DNA of 64,000 nucleotides from Rutstroemia sp. NJR-2017a BVV2. Lineage: Eukaryota; Ascomycota; Leotiomycetes; Helotiales; Rutstroemiaceae. Position numbers and translations under genes: made by a program. The DNA lies in contig NJPS01000014.1 of NCBI GenBank assembly GCA_002946415.1, positions 37,205-101,204 on the forward strand. Reading direction: 5' to 3'. The notes under the pieces were generated by a model. That model was given only the letters and a program-made list of their open reading frames with translations. It was not told the DNA's origin and searched no databases. The first letter of the stretch is position 1, and every line of letters begins with the position of its first letter. Of the stretch, positions 24,701 to 37,200 are shown piece by piece.

Positions 24701-27700
24701 AGAGAAGCTATTTATTTATAAACAAAGTTATTAAAAGAGAAAGCTAGAAGTATAAGATCTAGAATAAGGATCTATATATAGTAAAGCTTCTATCGAGTCT
24801 AGGAATTATCTAGATTTATAGTATTTATTTATAACCCCTAGACAACTATAGAAATATTAATTATAAGTACCTATTTGATCTACTATAACTTGTATTTAGT
24901 GAAGATAGCAAATATATTATAGTAGGTAATCTCAATCTTTACTACCTACTATAGTCTAAACTATAGTACCTATTATATAACCAAGTCGATAAGCTACTCG
25001 AGATAATATAATAGCTCGATTTGTTTACCCTTTATAAAAGCGAAATCTTCTCTACTATATATAGTAGAACGATAATCGATCTAATATTTTTTACCTTAAA
25101 GCTTATAAACTACTTATTAGAATATACGATTATAACTGATAGGAAATACAGATCCGATTATATAATAGTATACTTAAGGTAGAATATCGAGCTAGTAGCA
25201 GTAGTAGAGTAGAGATACAGAAACTAGAAATTTATAGATACTATATAGACCGAACAAATAGCTTTATACCTACTAAGGTATAATACCGAGTAATATATAA
25301 TAGAGAGTTTGAAAGTATATACTATAAAGCTTACCCTCCGGATCCAGGAGATTATCGATATTACGATTTTATAGAAATAGAGTTTAGAGAAAACCGAATA
25401 TTAGTAGATATCGAAGATTGATATAGTAGTTAGAGTAGTATATACTATATATTGATAGTAGCTTACCAATAGAGAAAATAAGTATCTAAAGCAATATATC
25501 GGACAACTTCAGAAAGAAAAGAAGTATATAATTCACTAAGTAAAGTAGTTGATCTAGAGATAAGTAGTATATAAGTATTATAAGATAGAAGAACTATAGA
25601 AACTAACGAGATAGAGCAGAGAAGTAATAGTAGAACAGAATATAATCTTAATATTTAAGCTTGGAGAAGGCAGAAACATAAGCTTATTTGAAGAAAAGAT
25701 ATATATATTTATCTAGTACTTCTATAGAGATAGATAATATCTTCCTAGTATCTTGTAATAGCTACTAAGCAATCTAGAAGATACCAAGCTAGATAATATT
25801 GATAGCTAGGAATATCTATCGGAATTCGAGATCAGTAAAGAGTTTACTACCAAGGAATTCATTAATCTGCTCTAAAGATACTCTGATTGTTCTATACTAG
25901 AAGAAGACCAAATTCTATACTATTTCTTCAAGAAGTTAAGTTAGCTATTTATAGAAGCGATTGCAAGCTTGGCTCAAACCAGTTGGAAGCTTGGATATAT
26001 ACCAAGAAGCCTGAAAAGTATATTAACAGTAATACTACAGAAACCTGGAAAACCGAGCTACAAATAGATAAAATCCTAGCAGCCAATTATACTACTAAGT
26101 ATATTGGGAAAGCTGATCGAAAAAGCTATAATCTAGAAGATCCGCAATATAGCTAAGTAGTATAATTTGCTACTAGATAAATAGATAGAAGCAAGAATAT
26201 AAAGAAATATAATAATAGTATTAGACTTATTTATCTCGGTAATCAAGTTAGTCTAGACAAGCAAAGGATAAGTAGCAATACTACTTTTACTAGATATAGT
26301 AAAAACATTTGATATAGTTATCTACTTATACTTAGTAATAGTAGTCCAGAAGCTCAGTTTCCTCTAATAGGTTAGTAAGTAGGTAGCAAGCTTCTTAAAT
26401 AATAGAACTATATATTTCTTATTTATCAGCAAAATATCAGAAGAGTTCTCACTATAAATAGGAATATCCTAAAGATTATTACTTTTACCGATACTTTTCC
26501 TACTTTATAATATAGAACTTATTCGGATATATTTACTCCCGAAGCAAGGACTATATATAAGAGGGTTTATCGATAATATATACTTAATTACGATAAGTTC
26601 GAATACAGAGACCAACTGCAATAAGCTTGCAGATATATATCGGAAGATTCTAGGATATATTTAGTACTATAGGATATACTTCATATTGGTAAAGTACAAA
26701 TTTATTCACTTTATAAGAATAGAGAACAAATTTAACCTAGCAGCTATAATCCAGCTCGGATAAGGAATAGAGTATATCCTATCACTAAATATATAAGTAC
26801 TCGGTGTTTAGCTCGATACTAAGCTTAATTGGAAAGTATATATAAAGGTAGTTCGAGAAAAGGGTATTATAATACTAACTGTACTTAGCAGACTTAACCA
26901 GACAACCTAGAGCCCGATACTACACCGAGTATAGATCTTGTATATAGTATATATATATACTATACTAATATATAGAGTAGAAGTATAGTATAAATCTGGA
27001 AAAAGAGATATAATCGAGCGAGAACTCGAGCAAATACAAGTAGTATATCTACAAAAGATCACTAGAGTATACTAAGCTATATCTATCTATAAAGTAGAAA
27101 CAGAAGTAGCGATCCCTCTAATTAGTATATATTATAATAAGAAGCTTAGGAAATTCTTCGAGCACTAGAAGGATACTTCTATCTAGCAGGTCTGCCAAGA
27201 ATAGTACTTATGGATATAGAAAAGGGGAGATAATAGGAAGACAAAATAGAACTTACCAAATATCCCGACCGAATATACTAACTAAGCCGGAATACTCAAG
27301 TCTAAGAAGCAAATATAGGAAGTATAGTAAGCAAAAGATATAGCTAAATAGTATAATATAGTAGTAAAGAGCTCGATACTAGGCAAAGATAGGCTCAAAC
27401 TATATAAGAGACTTAGCAAAATAAAGAGCACAATACTTATCTAGAGCAGAATAGAGCGAATAAGTTATATATACTTCCTGAATATATAGGGAGTATTAGA
27501 CTACAAATCCCTGGTCTATATATACTACTATACTAGTATAGAAATAGTTGAGTATATCTTCCTATACTATAGCATCGAGCGGGCAAGAAGATAGTAGCAA
27601 GAAAGAACAACTATTACTAAGCTATTCGATAGCCCAGAACAAGTATAATAGATAGTTAAATAGCTGATCCAGAGTAGGTAGTTCGAGCATTTCAGATTTG

Positions 27701-28965
27701 CTAACCAGCTGCAATACAAGTAGTAAGACTGAGGAATAACCGAGCAGTATAACTACGAAGGACGAAAATAGAATAAGTATACAAGAGTAGGAAGTATAGA
27801 ACAATATAATCAGTAGTTTTGTCTGGAGAGGTTCTATTGATATAATTAATTAGATTAAGCCCTCTTTATAGCTAGTACTATATATACCAGTTAGCGGGTA
27901 AGAAATAAATAAAAATAAAAGATATATAAAATATATTATTGATAAATTTAATTCTATATTTACAAAGTAGAATCAAAACTACTTCTTTAAACTCTTTATT
28001 ATTATTATATTGAAGAATTTTAGAAAGGTAAAATATTTGAATAAAGAGAACTAAATAATTAGTAATATCTTTTATATATTTACTTTCCAAAATATAAAGC
28101 TAAGTAAATTTATTATAATAATTCTTTATATAATAGATCCAAATATATCTTCTATTAGAAATATATCTTATATTGATAAGATCTATTTATATATATTTCT
28201 ATATCTCAGAAACTTTAATTAGCTATAATAGATATTTATCTTTATTTATATAATTAAATATATAATACCGATAATACTATATTATTTAAATATATTCCTT
28301 CTTCTTAATTCTATAGAATTATTAATATATCTTATAATAAAGTTTATCTTTCTTGATATAATATAATCTAAGATATTTATTTTTAATTACTTCGAATATC
28401 TTATTTGGAGATATAGTATATCGAGATTCAGTATATTTATCTTCGAGTTTATAATAGAGATATCGATTAATTAATATATATCTTTTTTTAATAAAGTACT
28501 TGATATTATAATCTACTTAGATTGATATAAACTAATTAAGATTATTCAATAAAGCTATATCTTAATTTACTTATAAATCGATATTTGTTTTCTATATTTA
28601 TATTTCTTATTTTGGATTATATCTATAAATTTATTTTTAACTTCTCTAGAAAAGTTATCAATAATCTAGAAGAATGATAATAAGGTTATAATAACTATAA
28701 TATTAGTTAAGTAATATAATATAGAAGAAAGAAGAATTATTAACTATTATCAGTTATTAAAAGTATATATTTATATAATAGATACTATTTATTTTAGGAT
28801 ATTAACGAGTGAACTATATCTATTTATAAATAACTTTATATTTACTTATTGATTATATCTATTAGTTAATAAACTAGTCTAGTTATAAATCTAGTTTATT
28901 AACTAATAGATATAGTCTATTTATAAATCAATAAATTTATATATAGACTAGAATATATATATACT
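21771..28965 (-). mobile_element. Ginger-like (integrase-type) DNA transposon, split by a LINE
   Basis: About 160-bp inverted repeats at 21771-21935 and 28800-28965 (rich in tctattagttaataaacta) bracket minus-strand remnants of one DDE integrase. The N-terminal part (about 28800-27932) has a zinc-finger-like YYRYYIFNYINK block, an IDLINIRYI block with the first Asp and a KILQYNNNKEFK block where CDNGKEFK is expected. The C-terminal part (23013 to about 22000) continues with QELVEQINRIVEQKI, which holds the catalytic Glu, and ISINKQYYLAI. This is the pattern of KRBA2/Ginger-type integrases related to Gypsy integrases. A LINE inserted between the two halves. Heavy RIP makes it inactive. No target duplication could be recognised. 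Confidence 0.65.
23027..27918 (+). mobile_element. Full-length LINE (Tad/I-like, two ORFs) with 13-bp target duplication
   Basis: The 4892-bp insertion is flanked by identical 13-mers (aagatatataaaa) at 23014-23026 and 27919-27931 and ends in an A-rich tail (27896-27918). Decayed ORF1 carries a CCHC-type zinc-knuckle remnant near 23990-24035. ORF2 shows an endonuclease (about 24600-25140), a reverse transcriptase (about 26160-26900, with an FIDN form of the YxDD box near 26565-26580) and a C-terminal region to about 27860 with a KWLIQSRQFEHF-like block. All frames contain RIP-type stops. It interrupts the integrase-type transposon and is therefore younger. Confidence 0.82.
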
Positions 28966-29239
28966 AAAATACTATTAACTTTAATAATCAATTAAATTGT
29001 TATTAGAGTTTATAAACTATTATTAACCTTGATGACAAAATAGAATATATTATTAGATTATTGAAACTAGTTTTTCAGTCAAACTCTAATAATATAGAAA
29101 CTTAGCAATATAGTATTATAAAGAATCAAAGTACAAATCCAGTATAAAAATAATAACTTTTACTTGATTAGATAAAGAAATCTATTAACTTAATTAAAGA
29201 GTTATAACTTTACTATATATATATATATAATTTATTAAT
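28966..29239. other. AT-rich, unassigned
   Basis: Short AT-rich spacer between the Ginger-like terminal repeat and the 3' end of the second LINE. No coding or repeat signature recognised. Confidence 0.35.
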
Positions 29240-31190
29240 GCCCAGTAGCTAACCCAATAAAGCAACTATTACTAATATATAAGAATATTTCTTATAGTAA
29301 ATTCTTAACTTCTTGAGTCTTTATATCAGCTATTTCTACTTCTAGTTTCTCTCTTCTGACTTATCTTTATAGATTCTCGTAGGTTACTAATATTAGTAGA
29401 CTAGTTTGAAGGCTATTCTCTAAGTATTCAGTATTCTATCTTTAATAGCTGAAGTAGTATCTTCTCTCTATAGTACGAAGTGGTTAGTGTTAAATTAGAT
29501 AGGTGAAAAGTAGTTAAGTATAATCAGTTTTGTTGGCTGTTTTCTTGCCAAGGATCAATATCAAGCCGGCCTATAGCTATTATAAATCGTATCGTTGCTC
29601 GGATTGCTTTCATATTAGGAGTCCAATTCTTGTTATCCGATAGCGATTTTCCTCCTAAGTAGAATGAAATATTGCTTCTATATATTTCTATATACTGAAT
29701 CATCTCTATTTAGTATATGATTTATCTTTGGTAGCGAAAAAGGAAGTATTCAACTATTTCTCTGGCTTCCCTACAGATATATTGATCTGATAATATAGCT
29801 TTGATGAGGAATAGGTACGAGTTCAACTTCGCTATCCCTGTCCTTAGCTAGGTAAGTATATTCGCTTCTTTCTGGGTTAACTGGTTATACAACTTTCGAG
29901 TATATTTGCCTAGTAATACTATATCCACTTTCTTAGATAATTTTCCAACCTTCTCTAATAAACTTGTAGTAGTACCTTGCTCGGTATATGCTATATTAAG
30001 TATTATAGAATGTATTCTAGAGAGTAGTATCTGTAGTCCTGTACCTTGTCTGGTAGCTTCTTTGGCCTTCTCTTTAGTATATATCCAGAGTTCCTCGTCT
30101 TCGCCCTTTGGTAACCATACTACAGTGATAGTATTGTATTTTCTCTTAAGTTTGTTGATTGATTTGTAAATACTGCAAATCTGTTCCTAGCCAGATTATT
30201 GGTGTGGGTTCCTAAGCGTGAGGACGGCAGCTTTATTTCTCATCTATAGTGTAATATTGTGGTATTTACGTCGCGATAGTCGCTGGAGAGTGTGGGCTAT
30301 TGCTGCTAGTTCTGTAGTATATAGGTTTTGCTTTATTCTTGGGCCTAAAGTGGTGGAGAGGGTTTCGACTATGGGAGCATCTCCAACTTGCTTGCGTATC
30401 TTGATTGCTGTACCTACTCCAACTATGCCATTTCGTACTGAGCTGCTTACGGCAATATATGCTGCTCGGTTCGAGTCCGGTTGCCTCGTCATTTCCTTGT
30501 TGGTGATAGTTTGAACTCTTTTCTCCTATAGCAGCAGTATGAACGGGTGGATAGTTTCCATTTCCTCTATTGTAATATCTTTGAGTTTTTCCGCTACCTG
30601 AAAGAGAGGTGAGCAGTGTTGTTTCCTGAATTTCCGCATCCGGGAAGTGTTCCTGCGGAGTGGATTGGTATCAGGCAGGGCGTGTATATCTATCCATATC
30701 TTGATGACTCTCCTCCATAATCTATCCTCTACTATAGGGATAGTCGCCTCCGCCTCTACTACGCTCGTGGCAACTGTCATGAATGTTCCTACAATCGCTT
30801 GCGCTCCTATCTTCTGGACTCTGTTAATGGGTATGGCCGACTTGTATCTGCACTCATGCCTCTATACATTGGAAGCATAATCCACTACCGGAGTGACTAT
30901 AGCTGTGAAGAGTTGTCGGGCCGTGGCCGGTGACAGCCCTTTGAGCCGTCTAAGCTCTATTACCGCCTCGAGCCCTTTGGAAGCAGCTCTCGCCATATGC
31001 TCTCTATATTTAAGTTTCGCGTCCATGATTACGCCGAGGATTTTAACGCTCTCCTTCGGTCGAACAGCTTGTCCTTTGATAGTGAACGGCTGATCGTCTT
31101 TTACACATACAGTCGCTAATGAAATCGGCTTCGCCTCACACTCACTTTGAAAGTTTCATCTCCGCTTGCTAGACAGGGATACCTATAGGC
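29240..31190 (-). mobile_element. Second LINE fragment (3' half of ORF2), lightly mutated
   Basis: Minus-strand frames read from the end of a reverse transcriptase (KESVKILGVIMDAKLKYREH, about 31060-31000; LTKGLSPATARQLF-like and TPVVDYASNVWRH-like blocks to about 30860), through the linker LPDTNPLRR (about 30690-30660), to an RNase H region (30492-30244, AAYIAVSSSVRNGIVGVGTA and the TTELAAIAHTL block) and a C-terminus ending at a stop near 29524. These are features of fungal Tad-like LINE ORF2. Several frames stay open for 60-84 codons and GC is well above the surroundings, so it has had less RIP than its neighbours, or is a younger or lower-copy insertion. 5' truncated; one or more frameshifts near 30500. 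Confidence 0.75.
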
Positions 31191-33050
31191 GCTTGACCAA
31201 ATAGAACCTAGTCTTTGCATAATGTTAGTGGCACTTCTACAATACCCTTCTCGAGTTACTCTGTACCTTATGCGCTCTCTCACCCTATAGCTCACCTTAC
31301 AGATACTAATAGGGTTTTGCTAAATATCCGCGCCTTTTTGCTATCCATCCGCGGGCCCACATTATATACCGATTTTCGGAGGTTCACTTATTTTCTATGT
31401 AGTTACTATACAATTTATCGTCCAATTGAAAATAAGTACATTATAATTAGTAAACACGAGATAGTAATTGAGGATATACTTTTTTTCACTTCATAATGAA
31501 TGCCCTTGAGATCCGGATTGGCCCAGCTATTCTATACCAGATATTCGATATTCTTGAAGCCCTTGAAGCCTATATCGATCAATATAGCCTTGCCTATAGC
31601 TAGAGCAAGATATATAGAGATTTATATCTACGAACGAAACCTATTAATCATCGCGACTGGATTAAATACTCCTGTAATAAGGCGATAGTATATCATGATC
31701 GGAGAGACCCCGATCTATACAAATCGAAGAGAAGAAAAGGTATAGAAACGAAGAAGACTAACTGCCCTTACCTCCTATATATATACTGTATAATCGAAGA
31801 GCAAGACGAAGAAAAAGAGGATTTCTCGATATCTAAATAGAGCTTAACTGAAGAGATTTCATACTATAACTATAATATATATATATCTCCTCTGGTAGAT
31901 ACTTATATACAGTAGAGGATTATTACTTCTATATAACAAACTCTAATTGAAAGTATATTGCGAAGTGGTATAACGATAAAAGCGATTCTCAATATACTTA
32001 TATATCAATACCCTAATATCTCTCTTATCTCTAAGGATATTTACAATATAGTTATATATCTACAAAAGAAGAAACTAGAAGGTAAAACTCCTATATAATA
32101 ACTTCTAGATCTATTTCAAGAAAGAAACTTCAATCTTCACTTCCAAACAAATCCTTATATAAATCGATTTCGATTACTTCTCTTTTTTTACTTTATCTCT
32201 ATCACTCTATAAAGAGAGAATCTATATATTTTTCTTCTTAATTCGATCTATAAAACAAACCAATATAATATATCTCTCTTCAATATTTATATATTAACTA
32301 GGAACAACTTGGTGATTTAGATAGAATTTGTTTTTATATCAGATAAAAAAAAAGAGGATTATATATAGATAATAGAGTAATTATAAGAAATAATAGCGAA
32401 AGAAGGAATTCTAAAACTAGAAGTTATAATAATAGATCGAAAACTTATTTTAATAACGATAATCGATATTATCTTCTTATTAATATATTATATTCTATAC
32501 TACTAATATATTAATATAAATATAGTTGCGAAGACTAAAAGATTCTTTCTACTATTTATTAGATATAGAATTATTACTATATATTATTTTTTCTTTTAGA
32601 GTTTCTTATATAACTAGAATAAATTCTTATATTCAACAACTAAATAAAAGTATAAAGAAAAGTTAGCTAAATTCAAAACTAATTATCTAGTTCAAGTAGT
32701 TGAATATATTAATAAAATATAGTTATACTAGAAAGAGAAAATCGTTATATTCTGGTTGAATAATATATAATATTTTAGCTATTTTATTATATCTCCTATT
32801 GAAGGCTACTATACTAGACTTAAATAGGTATTATAGAAAAATATACTAAATTTAGATATCTCTTTCGAATATCTCCTTGATTACTAGAAAGTATAATATA
32901 TTAAGATCGAAAATATTATAACTTAATAGTTGAATATATTCTAATATCAATATAATATTACTTTCTTTTAGTTTCTTATATTTTATATTTATATCTATAT
33001 ATTGAAGTATATATATATATAATATTCTATACTATCTATAAATAGACTAC
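31191..33050 (+). pseudogene. Mutator-like (MULE) transposase, RIP-degraded
   Basis: From 31497 the plus strand reads through stops as a MULE transposase. There is an N-terminal FAR1/zinc-type region with KKTNCPY near 31750, then YINRF and a YKTNQYN block (about 32250), VIIIDRKLIL with the conserved Asp (about 32425-32450), a YYILYYWHIN-like block followed by VAKTKRFF (about 32530-32550) and EGCYARLK (about 32800). These match the order TxRxxxLxxAI, WHINKNV and SxVEGxHxxLK of fungal MULEs. 31191-31496 is the presumed 5' region. Terminal repeats were not located. Confidence 0.65.
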
Positions 33051-33699
33051 CGATATCTGTTTGTACTAAGAGATTTTCTTATTTAATAAATCTTCTATAT
33101 TAGTATATAATTTATTATAGAAAGTAAAACTTATAGTTATTAATTCTTTCTAATTTCTATTTACAATAATATATTCAAAAGCTCTTTCTTTTACCAATAT
33201 AATAACTATCTTATCAATACTCTATAATCCTTAAACTAGAGAATATATATATAAGAGAATAGTTTTAAGAAACTTTTAATAAAGCAAAGTAATTATATCT
33301 AATATTAGAAGAAATTTATTTATCTTCGAAAAAATATTTCCTTTAAATATATCTCCGAATCTTGATTAATTTATATCTAAACAAGAATAATAATATCTTT
33401 TCTCGAATATTATAATCTTATTTAGTATTTCGAATCTCTCTATAATAAATCCTCTTCAATAATAGATATTATATATTGAATCAGATCTTTCAATTATATA
33501 ACTAGGTATAGAAAAGATTAGATAATATAGCGATAAATATAAAGTTAATATAAAAAAAGAACGAATATATTTAAAAACTTTTATAGATATAGTAGAAAGT
33601 CCTTAATTAAAAGATAATCTTGAAATATATTTAGATATAGAGATTTCAAAGTTATAAAAGATTAGTATACTTTATAATAAAGATACTATTATTATAGAA
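33051..33699. other. AT-rich, unassigned
   Basis: Between the MULE coding remnant and the Gypsy 5' LTR. Probably MULE 3' sequence; nothing specific recognised. Confidence 0.3.
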
Positions 33700-34243
33700 T
33701 ATTATAATATATTTAGAATAAGAGTTTAAAGATCTTAGATTTAGAAGATAGTTAACTACTATTTGATAAAATCGAATTATTATATAGAGATTATATAATA
33801 AAATAAAATCTAGATATCTATATTTTTGATATAGAGATAGGAAAAAGATATCTATAATTATCGATATACTTTTATAAGAAATAGTATTATAGAAATAAGA
33901 TATTTGAGAATAGATAAATACTAAAGTAATTAATAATACCTTTAGAACTTTAAGCTAGAATTATATAATATCCTAGTAGCTTTTAATAGTCCTAGTAGTA
34001 AGAATTGATAAGATTAATAAGATAGTAGAGAACAAAGATCTATATAACTAGATAGTTTTCTTTAGTATATAAAGTTTTATATTTAACAATAATTACTATT
34101 TATTTATCTACTATTATAATTACAATCAATTCTCTATATAACTATTATCAATAATAAATCTATAGTAGTATTATTAGTTACTATAATCTCTAATACTTAA
34201 GATCCTAATTACTTCTATATAACTTAGAAGATAAATATTTATA
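33700..34243 (+). repeat. Gypsy 5' LTR
   Basis: Matches 40030-40576 in direct orientation over about 545 bp. The presumed terminal TG is TA here. The right edge is estimated from loss of similarity, give or take a few bases. Confidence 0.75.
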
Positions 34244-37200
34244 ATATTTTAAATATCTTTATTACTTTATATACCGAATCGATATAACTCTAAACAATAC
34301 TATAATAGCTAGATTTATAAACTAGTTACTAACTCTATTATCTACTATAAATATAACTATATTTCTACTAGATTATAATAATAATATTACTATAGTTTAT
34401 AGTAATACTAATAACGAAGAAAATAATAGTAATAATAATAAACTAAAAAAGTTTAAATTCTAGAAAATTTTGAAGATTATATTACTAGATAAATATAATA
34501 ATAATAGAAGGAAATTAGAAACCTTTTTTTTATAATTAGGAATATATTTCAAATTCAATATTAATAAGTTCGATACTCGAGATACTAAAAATCTTTAGAT
34601 TATCTTTTATCTAAAAGATAAAATAACTAAATAGATTAAACCTTTCTTAACTAATTACTTCGAGAATAGCTATAATTTAGTTATAATAATAGCAACTACT
34701 ATAATTATATTCGTAAACTATAAAGAATTCTATAAAGAAATCAAGTAAGTATTCAGAGATATTAATATTATAAAAACTATAAAATAATAACTCTTTATTT
34801 TATAATAAACCGGATTTATAATTAACTATATAACAGAATTTCGAAAATATAGAAATCAGACTAATTAGGAAATAATAATACTATTTAGTTATTATATAAA
34901 AGAATTAAAGAGAAATATTAAATTCGAACTATCTCGAAAAGATCTAATCGATAATATAAATAACTTAATTGAGGAAACTATTTATATCGATAATAAGAAT
35001 TATAAATTTCAAAGAGAAATATATTTCAGTAATATAAACTAATACTCTCAATAATATCGATAGAATAAGAAAAAACTAAGATTTTCCAAGAAACAATATA
35101 TTAAAGAAGAAACTTATAATAATTTTATATAACTAGATATAATAAATTTAAAAAATAATCTTTCTTAAAATAAATAAAATTACTAATAAGAATAGAAACT
35201 TTACTTCGAATATAGATTTCCAAGATATTAAATAAAAGATTACCAAAAGAAATCTCAAAAAACGAAGTTTAAATAAACTAATTAGAAAGAAAAAAAATAG
35301 CTCAAATCTATAATAAGATAAGATAATAACCGAACTATATCTAGATACTAATTAAGTATAATAAGTAATTATCAAACTACTTAAGAAATAGATTATATAT
35401 AACTAATATAGATTACTTATTATAAAGATTTTTATCTAATTTATAAAGTAGATAAGAAAAAAGTAGATTAATATTTAAGAAAGTTTAGTAATAAGAGAAC
35501 TACTATTTAAAATAAACCTCTAAAATAAAAAGAGATATAGTTTCTAAAAAGAATTAGTTATTATAGAATTAGATTTTGAAAATAAAAGGAATTTGTAAAT
35601 TTACTAGATAATAATAGATTATAAAACGATATTTGGAATATCCAAAATCAATTAATTATAAGTTATTATTATAAATTGGAATTTGAGATTAGCTTTACTA
35701 AAATATAAAGAGAAACTCGAATCTATTAAAGATTCAAAAAGTTTTAATAATATAATTTACTAAATAATAAGAAGATTTAGAAAGTTATTTATTAATATAG
35801 TTATAAATACTAGCGAAATATATTATTACAAGAATTGATTTAACTATAAAGAGTAGTATTATAGATCTTTAGATACAAAATATCTATCAAATATATTAAT
35901 ATTCTTATTAGATAAATCTTTAGAATAAGAACTAGAATAAATCTAAATATAATCTAGAAAGATATAATCAATATTTAGAAAAGGTTTTTTGATTTTATAA
36001 AAAGTAATAAATCTAAAATTATAGATCGAAACCAGAAAAAAATTAATTAAAAATAATTTATCGAAAATATAAATAGAGAGTTAACTAAGGAGTTTAAGAC
36101 TATTCTAGAATCAAGATAGATCTTTTATAAAATATATATAAATAGATACTTATTCTAAATAATAATAAACTTAGAAGTAATAGAAAATTTTATAATATTA
36201 AAAACTATAGTATTAGCGAAATTATAAACTCTCGAGAAACTAGTTTTATATAAACTCTATTTTATTAATAGATAATTAATTAAAAAGAATAAATTAGTTT
36301 AATACAAAATATAAGAATTTGAGATATAGCTAAGATAGTATTCTGAATAGATAAAAATAGATTTGATCTTATTAGGAAAATACTAACTAATTTTGAGAAT
36401 ATTATAATTAAAGAACTATAATCTATATATCGACTAGATTATAATAACTATATAGTATAATAAATATAAATATAAGATAAAGTTTATATAAAATCTCGCG
36501 AAACTAATATCTAATCAGGAACTGAAAATAATATATTTATCAAGATTAGATATTTTAACTTAAGATTCTCTATTAAAGAATATACTAGTATAATATTAGA
36601 AATATATCGAGATCTTCAAAGAAAAACTTTATAAAGATATTTTATTAAAATATCAACTTTAGGATTATAAAATAAAATTAGAAGAAGAAAAGAAACTACT
36701 ATTTTTATTAATTATATTATTATTAGAAAAGAAACTTAGATTACTTTATAAATATTTTAATAAGAATTTAATAAAAGGATTTATCAAGAAATCCTTTTTA
36801 TTTATAAAAATACTAATCTTTTTTATATTAAAGAAAGGAGATAAAAAAGATAAACTAGTTATTAACTATTATAAATTTAATACTATTACTATCAAGAATC
36901 GATATCTATTACTATTAGTTAATAAACTATAAAATCGAATTAGGAAAACTAAATATTTTATCAAATTAGATCAATATACAAAATTCAATCTAATCCGAAT
37001 TAAGGAAGGAGATAAATAAAAAATAGTATTTTATATATAATATAGATATTACAAATACTAAATTATATCTTTTGGGTTTACCAATATATTAGCAATATAT
37101 ATATATTTAGTTAATAACTTATTAAGAAAATATCTCGATAACTATTATATAATATATCTAAATAATATCTTGATTTTTACTAAGATCTTTGAAGAATATA

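Noticed and set aside
30455..30490. tRNA-like T-arm motif (ggttcgagtccgg)
   Set aside because: No acceptor or anticodon arms around it; the stretch is RNase H coding sequence of the LINE on the other strand (QPDSNRAA).
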